Under the pieces are notes generated by a model. It had not been told where the DNA came from, did no database searches, and saw only the letters and a program-made list of their open reading frames with translations. Positions 50,946 to 62,581 of a stretch of DNA of 63,642 bases are shown in pieces. Source of the DNA: Candidatus Izemoplasma sp. (GTDB taxonomy: Bacteria; Bacillota_I; Bacilli_A; Izemoplasmatales; Izemoplasmataceae). Both the position numbers and the translations under genes were made by a program. The stretch covers positions 1 to 63,642 of the forward strand of contig JAXKVY010000006.1 in assembly GCA_036172455.1 (NCBI GenBank), given 5' to 3'. Numbering within the stretch: position 1 is the stretch's first letter; the number at the start of each line of letters is the position of its first letter.

Positions 50946-52988
50946 TTATTCAATATTTAAAGACTCTAAAATAGTCGTTGGATCATTCAATGTGGATACT
51001 TTGATGTAGCGATTAGATACAGTGTAGAAGAATGTAGTATCACTTGCTTCATCATGAATAAATTTTGCTTTGTATACGTAAACTTCTTCTTCTGTGTTTG
51101 AAGCGTGTTGGACATAACCTTTCACACTAAGACCTTCTATTTCATCAAAGCCAAAGGTTAAAATACCACTATTATATTGATAACGATCATCTAGATAATC
51201 ATATGTAGTAAATGGTAAGGCAATTAAACCTTTACTTAAACTGACAAGTAAATCTTTATGATTATAGGTGGCTGTTGTATATGACCATCCAAAATCAGCA
51301 TAATCATAAATAATCTCATCAAATACAACTGGGTTTGTTTTATCTTTGATATCATATACACTTATTTTAATACCTTCTGTCCCACCTTCTGAATCACCAA
51401 ACCCAATTCCTAACATATAATCATTCCCTAACGGTTGTAAATAACTACTAAAGCCTGTTATTTCTAGCTCACCTAATACCGTTGGATTGCTAGGATCTGA
51501 TAAATTCAATACATAGAATGGATCTGTTTGTTCAAACGTTACGACATAGGCATAATCTTTTGTAAAACGTACTGATCGAATGACTTCTCCTGGTTTTCCT
51601 AAACCACCTATTTTATTGATAATTTTTAACTCTGAATCTAGTAAAAATATTTGATTGTTGATATTTTCTGTCCAGCGCCCACTCGTCGTAGCAATCCGTA
51701 ACACGCCTTCATATTCATCCATACTAAACTGGTTTAACGTATTGCCTGGAACTTTACCATATTTATCAAAGGCAACATTTGGTCCGTCAATTTTAATTTT
51801 AAAAATAGCGGTTTGCACATCATTATTATCATTTGAGAGTAAATCGTCTGTGAAAGTGCGATATGGCCATAAGGTACCTGCTAGGTACATGTTATTTTGT
51901 GAGACGTACAAATTGTAGGCACTGTCACCTAAAATAACTTCCATATCGACTTGTTTCCCACCTAAATCAAGGCCATAAAATGTTGTAAAGCTATTAGGTG
52001 CCACGCCATCTACATATACTATATTTTGATATTTAGCTTGTACAGACATATTATTAACTTTGTAATAAGGTAAATACTTATCCACATCAACATCCTCTTG
52101 ATAAAGCGGTAGATATGTGGATGTGACGACATATAAATTATCTTCTATTTTGCGTGTTCCTAAGAAATTTCCAGAAAGTTCATAGATTGTCTCTAAGCTA
52201 AAGTTATCTTTTTTATCATAAACAAAGACATTAATATTACTTTCTTGATACCCCCACCAATCAATGACGATATCATCTTCTTGTTTATCTTCATAACAAT
52301 AATTATTGTAATATGACCCAATGACTGCTAAATAATCATCATCCACATAAAGCCCATTGGTATTGAATGATCGAGGGCATTCCTGATCATCGATTGAATA
52401 ATCAAATGACGTCTCTAAATCAAGTACCTGATAGGTTTCTGATTGGGTGTAAGCTAATACAATCTTTACTTCATTGTTTCTCGCGACATAAATATATTTT
52501 CCGTCGGTTAAAACATTATCCATTTCATCGACACCAATGACTTGATTATTGGTGTTTGAATAGTCATCACTACCTTGATCTTCGTTTACAGTATCAAAAT
52601 TATCTGTGGTTGTTTCCGGTACCATTAAACCATCTGTAAAGAACCATCCATTATTTGTTCTATAGTTTTGCTCGAAGGCATTATAGATATCTAAAATATC
52701 ATCACCACTGTTAAAGTCTACAACATCATAATTATTGCCCCCTAAATTAACAGTCGCAACTAATGCCACAATGACAAGTATGACCGGTGAAACCGCTCCA
52801 GTTAATAACAATGATAGACGATGATTACGTTTAATATCTGGTGATGATATACGCATAGCTGTTTTTTTCTTGTCTAAGCGTTTATTCCACTGATATTCAT
52901 CAATAAAACGTTTCACAAAATAAAGACTAATTCCTAAAAAGACTATAAGCAAAAATAGTAATCCTGGTTGATTAAAAAGCGTGCTCAT
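50946..52988 (-). CDS. Membrane-anchored beta-propeller protein
   Basis: A 680-residue protein with hydrophobic segments near residues 8-25 and 58-80, then an acidic linker (about 95-145) and a large external domain of repeated beta strands. VIGVDEMDNVLTDGKYIYVARNNEV, then DYLAVIGSYYN and GEVIRSVRFTKDYAYVVTFEQTDPFYVLNLSDPSNP are typical of the secreted C-terminal beta-propeller family (PF09826-like). Molecular role unknown. It follows the LytTR regulator by ten bases, in one operon. Confidence 0.85.
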   Translation of the reverse strand: MSTLFNQPGLLFLLIVFLGISLYFVKRFIDEYQWNKRLDKKKTAMRISSPDIKRNHRLSLLLTGAVSPVILVIVALVATVNLGGNNYDVVDFNSGDDILDIYNAFEQNYRTNNGWFFTDGLMVPETTTDNFDTVNEDQGSDDYSNTNNQVIGVDEMDNVLTDGKYIYVARNNEVKIVLAYTQSETYQVLDLETSFDYSIDDQECPRSFNTNGLYVDDDYLAVIGSYYNNYCYEDKQEDDIVIDWWGYQESNINVFVYDKKDNFSLETIYELSGNFLGTRKIEDNLYVVTSTYLPLYQEDVDVDKYLPYYKVNNMSVQAKYQNIVYVDGVAPNSFTTFYGLDLGGKQVDMEVILGDSAYNLYVSQNNMYLAGTLWPYRTFTDDLLSNDNNDVQTAIFKIKIDGPNVAFDKYGKVPGNTLNQFSMDEYEGVLRIATTSGRWTENINNQIFLLDSELKIINKIGGLGKPGEVIRSVRFTKDYAYVVTFEQTDPFYVLNLSDPSNPTVLGELEITGFSSYLQPLGNDYMLGIGFGDSEGGTEGIKISVYDIKDKTNPVVFDEIIYDYADFGWSYTTATYNHKDLLVSLSKGLIALPFTTYDYLDDRYQYNSGILTFGFDEIEGLSVKGYVQHASNTEEEVYVYKAKFIHDEASDTTFFYTVSNRYIKVSTLNDPTTILESLNIE

Positions 52989-52998
52989 AAGATACCTC

Positions 52999-53520
52999 CT
53001 AATAATCTAATGCGTTTTTAAACGCTTTTAAATATGCTCGGTTAACCTCAATGACATCACCATTTACCATTAATAACTGTAACTTTGAGTTTAAAGCTGG
53101 CTTGATATAATCAATTTTAGCGATATTGACAATGGCATGTTTGCTAACTCTGATAAAATCCTTGTCTTGCAAAATCTTTTCTAACTCATAAAGCTTATAG
53201 TTTACGCGCATTCTCATCGTCCCTAAAATGGCGTAGACATCTTCATCTTCTGTAATGAAATATGAAATATTCCTAGCCAAAGTCCGCTTATCTCCATATT
53301 GGTTGCTTCCTACGATATAAATCGCTTCCCCTTTGACAATCCAATCTAATAAAGATGAAACGTGTGACAGCTCAGTCTCATTAAAGACGATGTTTACCTT
53401 GTCTTGCTCGACTTGGTCTTTATCAGTAGTTAGTACATATAAGTAATGCTCAGTCTCTGTAAGGTTTAACCGTTCAGTAATCATTTTATGCTTAGATTCG
53501 TCGACTTTTAATTTAAACAT
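52999..53520 (-). CDS. LytTR-type DNA-binding regulator without receiver domain
   Basis: A 173-residue protein. The C-terminal 95 residues are a LytTR domain: FITEDEDVYAI, then ILQDKDFIRVSKHAIVNIAKIDYIKPALNSKLQLLMVNG and IEVNRAYLKAFKNAL. The N-terminal 75 residues are of an unknown alpha/beta type; there is no phosphoacceptor receiver. The ATG at 53520 follows AGGAGGAAC. Such short LytTR regulators are often paired with a membrane inhibitor encoded next to them; here the partner is the beta-propeller protein. Confidence 0.88.
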   Translation of the reverse strand: MFKLKVDESKHKMITERLNLTETEHYLYVLTTDKDQVEQDKVNIVFNETELSHVSSLLDWIVKGEAIYIVGSNQYGDKRTLARNISYFITEDEDVYAILGTMRMRVNYKLYELEKILQDKDFIRVSKHAIVNIAKIDYIKPALNSKLQLLMVNGDVIEVNRAYLKAFKNALDY

Positions 53521-53624
53521 AAAAGTTCCTCCTGACAATTGTATTTTAGCATGTCTACATAAAGATATATATAGGATGCAGGTATCTTACATTTATTTTA
53601 CACCAAACTACATTATAATGCATT

Positions 53625-53648
53625 AAAAAAGGGAGACTATAAGTCTCC
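53625..53648 (-). terminator. Terminator of maf
   Basis: GGAGACT/AGTCTCC stem followed by six T on the minus strand; contains the maf stop. Confidence 0.85.
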
Positions 53649-54203
53649 ACTTTCTATTAATTTCATATATAATTGATGAACTGGTAAGCCCATCACAGTA
53701 TAATAATCACCGACTATTTTTTTAATATATTTTGCGCCATGGCCTTGTATTCCATAAGCCCCTGCTTTGTCAAAAGGCTCATTTGTGGCAATATACTCTT
53801 CAATCTCAGAAATTGTTAGAGACTTAAAATAAACATCAGTATTTTCATAAAATGTTTGATATTCCTGATCTTTCACAATGGCACATCCTGTAATAACTTG
53901 ATGGTTTGTTCCCGATAATAGCTCAAGCATGCGTTTAGCATCATCTTGATCTACTGGCTTATTCAATATGTGATGATCTTTTACAACGATTGTATCAAAT
54001 CCAAGAACCAAAGCATTAGGATGATGCTTTGATACGTCTAAAGCTTTTTGTAATGCCAAAGCCATTGCAATTTCTTCATCAGCCTTGTTCATATCAATTG
54101 CTTCTTCTATCGTACTTGGTATTATTTTAAAGGGAAAATCAAATAAAGCTAATAATTGTTTACGACGCGGTGATTGGCTGGCAAGGATCACCTTTTTATT
54201 CAT
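53637..54203 (-). CDS. maf: Maf-family nucleotide pyrophosphatase
   Basis: A 188-residue Maf protein: ILASQSPRRKQLLALF at the N-terminus, VLGFDTIVV near 68, NKPVDQDDAKRML and YEPFDKAGAYGIQG-type motif (NEPFDKAGAYGIQGHGA near 145). It hydrolyses dTTP/UTP or modified nucleotides. The ATG at 54203 lies inside the end of the upstream MFS gene with a poor ribosome site, so translation is probably coupled. Confidence 0.93.
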   Translation of the reverse strand: MNKKVILASQSPRRKQLLALFDFPFKIIPSTIEEAIDMNKADEEIAMALALQKALDVSKHHPNALVLGFDTIVVKDHHILNKPVDQDDAKRMLELLSGTNHQVITGCAIVKDQEYQTFYENTDVYFKSLTISEIEEYIATNEPFDKAGAYGIQGHGAKYIKKIVGDYYTVMGLPVHQLYMKLIESGDL

Positions 54204-55560
54204 GCACAACCACTGGCGTATCAGCCTTAACAAAGAATAATATAATCGATGCTATTGCGAGTGGAATTAATAACAATAATACAGCTAAATTAGTCCCTAG
54301 ACGAACTTGGAAGAAGGCAATTAAGAATGGTGAAAAAATCCCACCAAAACGACCAAATATACTATAAAACCCAAAGAAATCATTGGCTTTTTCTTTCGGT
54401 ACCATTTTGGCAAAATAACTTCGGCTTATAGATTGTATTCCACCTTGAGCTGTTCCTATTAAAGCACCGACAAACCACATAAAATAGGTTGTTTCTGCGG
54501 TAATGCTATACACTAAGAAAACACCAATCGCATAGGTTAAAATACCGTAATAAATCATTGTCTTTCCACCAAAACGTTTGGTTAAACGGCCATAGAATAT
54601 TGCACTTGGAAAAGCAATAACCTGAACCATTACGATAACACCTAGCATGACCATATCACTAACCTCTAAATCACTACCAATGTTTGTAGCTAAACGAATC
54701 ACACTGTTTACAACATCGATATATAGTAAGTAAGCAATTAAAAACATAAACACATAACGGTACGCACGAATTTCTTTAAATGTCCCGCCTAAACGCTTAA
54801 AACTTAGTATTAATGAGTTTTTAACCCGTTCAATATTATAAGTCTGTTCAACATCTTTAATCAGTGGTATTGAGTAGATAAACCACCAAATAATTGAAAT
54901 TATAAACGCAAAACTAATGGTTAAGCGCCGCATTGAGTATTCACTTACACCAAAATTCTCTGGTGTAATTATTCCAAAAAGATATAATGCATACGGAATC
55001 AATCCAATAAAGAATGGGATAAGACTCCCAATATATCCCCATGCATACCCTGTAGAGCTTACAACATCCATGCGGTCTTCGGTGGTTACATCAACTAAGA
55101 AGGCATCATATATAACATTGGTCAAATTATATCCAATTGAGGTAATCGCAAAGATCACCAACAACGTAATCCAATCATATCCTGGTATACTTAATCCAAC
55201 GCCACCAATTAATCCCATAGATAAGAAAATAATGAAGAATTTTTTCTTATTACCTCGATAATTGGACCAAGCCCCTATGACAGGACTCAATAAAGCCACA
55301 GTAAGGGCTAAAGCACTTGTAAGATATTTAAATAACGATGAGCCGGGAATCCATAAAGCTTTATATTCTTCAGTAACAACTTGTGTATCACCAATTAAAT
55401 GATACTTCTCTATGCCATCTGCTACATGTGGTCCCATATATACCAACTCGTATAAAAGGGGCAAGAAGATGGTAATAACAGTTAGTATAAAAGCACTATT
55501 CGCAACATCGTATAATACCCATGCACGTTCTTTCTTTGTTAAATGCGGCAATTTAAACAT
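54196..55560 (-). CDS. MFS transporter of the UMF1/Atg22-like family
   Basis: A 454-residue membrane protein with twelve hydrophobic segments. WVLYDVANSAFILTVITIFLP near residue 15 and GYAWGYIGSLIPF near 170 are the family signatures, with GTAQGGIQSISRSYFAKMVPKEKANDFFGFY near 375. Substrate unknown; yeast Atg22 exports amino acids. The ATG at 55560 follows GGGAG. Overlaps maf by eight bases. Confidence 0.9.
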   Translation of the reverse strand: MFKLPHLTKKERAWVLYDVANSAFILTVITIFLPLLYELVYMGPHVADGIEKYHLIGDTQVVTEEYKALWIPGSSLFKYLTSALALTVALLSPVIGAWSNYRGNKKKFFIIFLSMGLIGGVGLSIPGYDWITLLVIFAITSIGYNLTNVIYDAFLVDVTTEDRMDVVSSTGYAWGYIGSLIPFFIGLIPYALYLFGIITPENFGVSEYSMRRLTISFAFIISIIWWFIYSIPLIKDVEQTYNIERVKNSLILSFKRLGGTFKEIRAYRYVFMFLIAYLLYIDVVNSVIRLATNIGSDLEVSDMVMLGVIVMVQVIAFPSAIFYGRLTKRFGGKTMIYYGILTYAIGVFLVYSITAETTYFMWFVGALIGTAQGGIQSISRSYFAKMVPKEKANDFFGFYSIFGRFGGIFSPFLIAFFQVRLGTNLAVLLLLIPLAIASIILFFVKADTPVVVHE

Positions 55561-55721
55561 TTGAATTCTCCCATCTTTTATCAACTTAACTCATTTTAAT
55601 TAATTATACCATAAACCATCTAAAAACCGATGGATAATCCCTAAATAACTAAAATTCAAATGGTTAAACTATTGACAGGAGAAAGTAACCATTGTATGTT
55701 ATAATAGATGTAGGTGACAGT

Positions 55722-57029
55722 ATGAAATCAATTAGTGAACATGTGAAGCAATTGAATTTATTTTCAAAAGATAGCCCCGTTGTCGTCGCGGTGAGTACCG
55801 GTGTCGATTCAATGGTTCTTTTGCATGTTTTGTTATCCTTGGATATTAAGTGTATTGTCGCGCATGTAAACCATCAAAAACGGAAACAATCAAATGAAGA
55901 ACAAGCTTTTTTAAAGGCATTTTCAAAACATCATAATGTCCCATTTAAAACCATCAATATTACTTTAGAAAATCGTAACTTCCAAAAACAAGCAAGAGAA
56001 AAACGATATCATTTCTTTAAACAAGTTGCAAAACAATATCATACGCATGATATTGCCTTAGCACATCACTTAGATGATCAAGCTGAGACGATTATGATGC
56101 GCATTATCAGAGGGTCTTCATTTCAAGGTTATGAAGGTATGCATACCCATTATATCGAGAATGATTATCGCTTTATTAGACCCCTTCTCAATATCTCAAA
56201 AGATGCTTTAATGAACTATGCACAAACATATAATATTCACTATTATGATGATTATACAAATCAATCATCTACCTATACAAGAAATCGTATCAGACACGAT
56301 ATTCTTCCTTTAATGGCAAAGGAAAATCCACAATATCGCGATAAGTTACTTCAGTTATCTGAGTATATTAAAATGGCGAATGAGATGATCCATCCGTATG
56401 TGACATCATTCCTTGATCAGCACTATCTTAATAATAAAATTTCCCTTATTCCTTTCAACAACTTAAAAGATATTGTAAAAATCAATGTCTTAACCCATTT
56501 GATTAATGATTTGACAGATAATAAAGTAGAAATTTCTTATAATCAATACCAAACTATGATTTCCCTTGCTTTAAAAGAGAATCCAAATCAAGAATACGCC
56601 CTATCAAAGGACTATAAATTCATAAAAACGTATACCTATATAACTCTTATTAAAACCCGTAAAGAAAGGGTGGCGTCAGTTAAAATTACAGATGAAGGTT
56701 GTTATCAAATTAACGACCATTACTCCTTTTTTGTTACACATAATAAATTAGACCAAAATCATAGAAATTTTTTTCAATTATGGTATAATGAATTAGTGTT
56801 TCCACTTTACTTGAGAACACGCCAAAATGGTGATAAAATGATTCTTAATGTGGGAACTAAAAAAGTTAAAGATATTTTTATTGATCAAAAGATTCCAAAA
56901 CATCTAAGAGATACGAAAATATTACTTGCGAACGATGATGATGTCTTGTGGATACCAGGAATTAAGAAGGCCCATCAAGATCAATCAAAAAAGCACATAT
57001 TATACATTTATGAGGTGACAAAATGTTAG
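55722..57029 (+). CDS. tilS: tRNA(Ile)-lysidine synthase TilS
   Basis: A 435-residue TilS: PP-loop [17 protein letters not shown] near residue 20, [17 protein letters not shown] near 52, [21 protein letters not shown] near 115, and a C-terminal domain with [10 protein letters not shown] near 360. It converts cytidine 34 of tRNA-Ile(CAT) to lysidine; a candidate substrate is encoded at 24503-24579. The ATG at 55722 follows TAGGTGACAG. First gene of the tilS-hpt-ftsH set, a conserved Firmicutes order; its end overlaps hpt. Confidence 0.95.
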   Translation: MKSISEHVKQLNLFSKDSPVVVAVSTGVDSMVLLHVLLSLDIKCIVAHVNHQKRKQSNEEQAFLKAFSKHHNVPFKTINITLENRNFQKQAREKRYHFFKQVAKQYHTHDIALAHHLDDQAETIMMRIIRGSSFQGYEGMHTHYIENDYRFIRPLLNISKDALMNYAQTYNIHYYDDYTNQSSTYTRNRIRHDILPLMAKENPQYRDKLLQLSEYIKMANEMIHPYVTSFLDQHYLNNKISLIPFNNLKDIVKINVLTHLINDLTDNKVEISYNQYQTMISLALKENPNQEYALSKDYKFIKTYTYITLIKTRKERVASVKITDEGCYQINDHYSFFVTHNKLDQNHRNFFQLWYNELVFPLYLRTRQNGDKMILNVGTKKVKDIFIDQKIPKHLRDTKILLANDDDVLWIPGIKKAHQDQSKKHILYIYEVTKC

Positions 57030-57565
57030 AAAAAGATATTGAGAAAATATTGGTTTCAGAAAGCGAAATAGATGCCATTGCAAAACGCCTAGGAAAACAA
57101 TTAACAGAAGAATATAAAGATAAGTTTCCAATCGTTGTAGGATTATTAAAAGGATGTGTCCCGTTTATGGGTAAACTCATCAGCAACATGGATATGCATC
57201 TTGAAATTGAGTTTATGGATGTATCGAGTTACCATGGTGGTATTGAATCAAGTGGCGATATCAAAATCAGCAAGGATTTAGATGTTGCTGTGAAAGATCG
57301 ACACATTATTATCGCTGAAGATATCGTTGATACAGGAAGAACAATAAAAGTTATTATGGATTTATTAAAATACCGCGGGGCAAAAAGTGTTAGTGTCGTC
57401 ACACTACTTGATAAACCTGCTGGTCGTGTGGTAAATCTAGATCCTGAGTATATAGGAAAAACCATTCCCAAAGAATTTGTCGTAGGTTACGGTTTAGATT
57501 ATGATGAAAAATACCGCAATCTACCCTATGTGGGCGTCTTGAAAAAAGATGTCTATATGAAGTAA
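57023..57565 (+). CDS. hpt: Hypoxanthine phosphoribosyltransferase
   Basis: A 180-residue purine salvage enzyme with the PRPP motif [14 protein letters not shown] near residue 92, [10 protein letters not shown] near 65 and [20 protein letters not shown] at the C-terminus. It makes IMP/GMP from hypoxanthine/guanine. ATG follows GAGGTGAC and overlaps the tilS stop by seven bases. Confidence 0.95.
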   Translation: MLEKDIEKILVSESEIDAIAKRLGKQLTEEYKDKFPIVVGLLKGCVPFMGKLISNMDMHLEIEFMDVSSYHGGIESSGDIKISKDLDVAVKDRHIIIAEDIVDTGRTIKVIMDLLKYRGAKSVSVVTLLDKPAGRVVNLDPEYIGKTIPKEFVVGYGLDYDEKYRNLPYVGVLKKDVYMK

Positions 57566-57578
57566 GGAGCGAAGAATT

Positions 57579-59546
57579 ATGGCAAACAAACAAATGAAAC
57601 CCCCGAGTAGTAGGTTAGGTAACTTAATTGTTATTTCAATTATCTTATTGTTTATTTTCGGGGCAGTATATGTATTTACATATAATGAAGACCAACCAAT
57701 CGAATATGATTACGCGACATTTATCCAGAAAATTGAAGCTGGCGAGGTAGCTTCAATGGAATCCACACCAATTTCTGGTGATATGAATATTGGTGCCTTC
57801 TTAATTGAAGGACAATTAGATAATGGATCAAGTTTTGTAATTGAGATACCTACTACGGCTGTGTTAAATGAAGTTATTACACAAGCTGAGGCTGAAGGTG
57901 TCAACTATACACATACCCCGGGTTCTAGTTACGGCTTTTGGAATATCCTCGCAATTTTAGGACCCTTACTAATCTTAATTGTCATCGTCGCTGTTTTTAT
58001 GCGTAACAACGGAGGTAACAGACAAGCCTTTGATTTCGGTAAAAACCGTGCCAAATTAAACCGTAAAAAAACCACTACATTTGATAATGTAGCCGGTGTT
58101 GAAGAAGAAAAAGAAGAACTTGCAGAATTAATTGACTTCTTGAAAAACCCTAAAAAATATACAAACTTAGGCGCTCGTATACCAACTGGTATAATGTTAG
58201 TTGGGCCACCAGGTACAGGGAAAACCTTACTCGCAAGAGCTGTCGCTGGTGAAGCAAGTGTTCCATTTTACTCAATTAGTGGATCTGACTTTGTCGAAAT
58301 GTTTGTTGGTGTTGGGGCATCACGTGTACGTGATATGTTCAAAAACGCAAAACAAAATGCCCCATGTATTGTCTTTATCGATGAAATCGATGCCGTAGGA
58401 CGTCAGCGTGGCGCTGGTCTAGGTGGTGGACATGATGAACGTGAACAAACATTAAACCAATTACTTGTTGAGATGGATGGATTTGGAACCAACTCAGGTA
58501 TCATTATCATTGCCGCAACCAACCGACCTGACGTACTGGATCCTGCCTTATTAAGACCTGGTCGTTTTGATCGACAAATAACAATTGGTCGCCCAGACAT
58601 TAAAGGACGCCGAGCAATCTTAGAAGTGCATGCACGTAATAAGAAAATTGATCCTAAAGTAACCTTTGATGATATCGCAAGACGTACACCTGGATTCACA
58701 GGCGCAGACTTAGAAAACTTACTAAATGAAGCTGCCTTACTGGCTGCACGCGAAAATAAACCCCATATTAAAATTTATCATATCGATGAAGCGGTTGATC
58801 GTGTTATGATGGGACCTGCGAAAAAATCACGTGTCTTTACAAAACATGAGCGTGACTTTATTGCCCATCACGAAGCAGGACATGCCGTACTCGGTATTAA
58901 GTTAGATAATGCAAATATCGTACATAAAGTTACAATTATCCCGCGTGGACAAGCAGGTGGATATGCATTAATGCTTCCTGAGGAAGAAGAAAGTTTCTTG
59001 CAAACCAAGAAAAATCTAACTGATCAAATCACTGGATTATTAGGCGGTCGTGTAGCCGAAGAGATTATTTTCAACGAAGTCTCAACTGGAGCACAAAATG
59101 ACTTCCAAAAAGCTACTGAAATAGCACGCAGTATGGTTACTGAATATGGTATGAGTTCGCTAGGGCCCATTCAATACGAGAAACGTAATGGAAATGTCTT
59201 CTTAGGAAGAGATTACGCAGCGGATAAATCATTTAGTGACCAAGTCGCATTGGAAATTGATAATGAAGTAAGATTAATTATCAACCAATGTTATGACCTT
59301 GCTAAAAAAACATTAACCGAAAATTTAGACTTACTTAAAAATATCGCTGCACACTTACTAGATGTTGAAACCTTAACAAAAGAAGACATTTATGAGATTG
59401 TTGAGACTGGTAAACTCAGTTGGTGGGAAAAGAAAAAAGAAAAGATAGAAGCAGAAAAACAAGCTGCTATTGAAGAAGAAAAAGAAGAAAAAGAAAATGC
59501 ATCTGATGATGCTAATGAAAACACTACTGACGACAAACAAGCATAA
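57579..59546 (+). CDS. ftsH: ATP-dependent membrane zinc protease FtsH
   Basis: A 655-residue FtsH: transmembrane helices near 15-35 and 120-140, AAA+ domain with [18 protein letters not shown] near 208, [13 protein letters not shown] near 266 and the second region of homology RPGRFDRQI, then the zinc site [10 protein letters not shown] near 427. It degrades membrane and regulatory proteins. The tail is rich in lysine and glutamate. ATG follows AAGGAG, 13 bases after hpt. Confidence 0.97.
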   Translation: MANKQMKPPSSRLGNLIVISIILLFIFGAVYVFTYNEDQPIEYDYATFIQKIEAGEVASMESTPISGDMNIGAFLIEGQLDNGSSFVIEIPTTAVLNEVITQAEAEGVNYTHTPGSSYGFWNILAILGPLLILIVIVAVFMRNNGGNRQAFDFGKNRAKLNRKKTTTFDNVAGVEEEKEELAELIDFLKNPKKYTNLGARIPTGIMLVGPPGTGKTLLARAVAGEASVPFYSISGSDFVEMFVGVGASRVRDMFKNAKQNAPCIVFIDEIDAVGRQRGAGLGGGHDEREQTLNQLLVEMDGFGTNSGIIIIAATNRPDVLDPALLRPGRFDRQITIGRPDIKGRRAILEVHARNKKIDPKVTFDDIARRTPGFTGADLENLLNEAALLAARENKPHIKIYHIDEAVDRVMMGPAKKSRVFTKHERDFIAHHEAGHAVLGIKLDNANIVHKVTIIPRGQAGGYALMLPEEEESFLQTKKNLTDQITGLLGGRVAEEIIFNEVSTGAQNDFQKATEIARSMVTEYGMSSLGPIQYEKRNGNVFLGRDYAADKSFSDQVALEIDNEVRLIINQCYDLAKKTLTENLDLLKNIAAHLLDVETLTKEDIYEIVETGKLSWWEKKKEKIEAEKQAAIEEEKEEKENASDDANENTTDDKQA

Positions 59547-59575
59547 GGGTATCTAAGGATATCCTTTCTTTTGTA
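59545..59575 (+). terminator. Weak terminator after ftsH
   Basis: AAGGGTATC/GATATCCTT imperfect stem followed by TTCTTTTG, between the ftsH stop and the S4-domain gene; read-through is likely. Confidence 0.5.
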
Positions 59576-59595
59576 AATAAGATAGGGAGAAGAAC

Positions 59596-59856
59596 ATGCG
59601 ATTAGACAAATATCTAAAAGTATCAAGAATAATTAAAAGACGCACAATAGCAAAACAAATTGCGGATAATGAACGTGTAGAAATTAACGGTAAAACCGCT
59701 AAATCAAGCACGCCTGTTGAGGTAGATGATATTATTACGATTCATTTTGGTAATAAAGTTGTCAAAGTAAAGGTTTTAGAAATCAAAGACTCTACCAAAA
59801 AGAAAGATGCCCAAAATATGTTTGAAATTCTTGAAGAAACTTATATCAACAATTGA
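59596..59856 (+). CDS. rqcP: S4-domain RNA-binding protein RqcP (YabO/HslR type)
   Basis: An 86-residue single S4 domain: [25 protein letters not shown], then [32 protein letters not shown]. The B. subtilis homologue works in ribosome-associated quality control, helping RqcH add alanine tails to stalled chains on 50S subunits. ATG follows AGGGAG. Its place after ftsH differs from B. subtilis, where it is near divIC. Confidence 0.9.
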   Translation: MRLDKYLKVSRIIKRRTIAKQIADNERVEINGKTAKSSTPVEVDDIITIHFGNKVVKVKVLEIKDSTKKKDAQNMFEILEETYINN

Positions 59857-59909
59857 TTTTTCTGGACATTTATCCTATAATATACTAATCAAAGAAAAAG
59901 GTGATTTTT

Positions 59910-60899
59910 ATGAAGAAATTAATCCTAATACTATCTATTGTTCTTGTAGGACTTCTTTCAGCATGTGGTAATAACGGTACGGATGATTCAAATGTAGTTT
60001 ACGTAACGGTATATCCTATGCAATATTTAGTTGAACAAATAGCCGGAGATACGATTGAAGTTAAGCGTGTTCCAGGTTCAAATACACACAGTGAATCAAT
60101 TGATTGGGGCGCACAAGAAATCATTAGCATGCTAGATGCTGATTTACTGTTCTATATCAATGGTGGTGTCGATACGTATATTCCAAATAATGCTGATACA
60201 ACTTTTGCTGATGGGAATGTTGAACTAGTCGATATGTCATCTCATATTGAATATAATGAAGTATGTTATACTGATGCTCACGATCATAGTTATGAAGCTC
60301 CTACTGAAGAACACACCGGTGATGAACACACTGAGGAAACGATTGATTGTGAGGAAAACCAATTAGCAGAGGATCCGCATTTTTGGTTAGATCCTGTAAG
60401 GATGCTAGAAGCCGCAACCTTTATTAAAGACAAACTGATTGCGACATTTCCTGAAAATGGCGCACTTTATGATAATAATTTCACCGTTTTAAATGCCTCA
60501 CTTGAAAAATTAGATCAAGATTATCAGACAATGGCAGATGAAGCAACTAAACCAATTATTACAACAACTATGTTGTTTACTTACTGGAACGAACGGTATG
60601 ACATTGAAATTTTACCTATTACAACTTCGGCGCACTCAACCGAAAATGTTCCTGGTGATATCATACATTTTGTGGAGGAAGCAGAATATCATAGTATTCA
60701 ATACATTCTGTTTGAAATGAATGCCAATTCACCAGCTGGGGATCAAGTGCTCTCGCAACTTCAAGAAGTCAATGAGACGGCATCTAAGCTTTACTTACAT
60801 GGACTTGGTAATCTAACAACCGAAGAACTAGAACAAGGAAAAACTTACTTAACAATTATGTATGAGAATCTAGATACATTGAAAATAGCCACTAAATAG
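59910..60899 (+). CDS. znuA: Zinc/manganese ABC transporter substrate-binding lipoprotein
   Basis: A 329-residue cluster A-I binding protein. The signal peptide ends with lipobox LLSAC near residue 20. PGSNTHSESIDW near 58 and PHFWLDPVRM near 160 provide metal histidines, and an acidic/histidine-rich loop (DAHDHSYEAPTEEHTGDEHTEE in part, near 125-150) fits a zinc-acquisition role. TTSAHSTENVPGD near 240 completes the site. The ATG at 59910 follows AAAAGGTG. No permease or ATPase genes are adjacent, so it depends on unlinked partners. Confidence 0.88.
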   Translation: MKKLILILSIVLVGLLSACGNNGTDDSNVVYVTVYPMQYLVEQIAGDTIEVKRVPGSNTHSESIDWGAQEIISMLDADLLFYINGGVDTYIPNNADTTFADGNVELVDMSSHIEYNEVCYTDAHDHSYEAPTEEHTGDEHTEETIDCEENQLAEDPHFWLDPVRMLEAATFIKDKLIATFPENGALYDNNFTVLNASLEKLDQDYQTMADEATKPIITTTMLFTYWNERYDIEILPITTSAHSTENVPGDIIHFVEEAEYHSIQYILFEMNANSPAGDQVLSQLQEVNETASKLYLHGLGNLTTEELEQGKTYLTIMYENLDTLKIATK

Positions 60900-60925
60900 T
60901 ACAATTTTTTGTACTATTTTATTTT
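60895..60925 (+). terminator. Terminator of the zinc-binding lipoprotein gene
   Basis: AAATAGTACA/TGTACTATTT stem and T-rich tail, overlapping the stop codon. Confidence 0.8.
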
Positions 60926-60976
60926 GATATATTTTCAAGTATGTTATAATCGATATGAATCAATAAAGAGGTGTAA

Positions 60977-62473
<1,497 letters not shown>

Positions 62474-62477
62474 AACT

Positions 62478-62508
62478 AAAGAATGGCTGATTAGCCATTC
62501 TTTTTTTA
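62478..62508 (+). terminator. Terminator of lysS
   Basis: AAAGAATGGCT/AGCCATTCTTT stem with a T7 tail. Confidence 0.9.
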
Positions 62509-62581
62509 TCATATTACTTTATGATGTCTATTGAATTTACTATAATGATAGTACGGTTAATACAGCAATGGAGGAATAATT

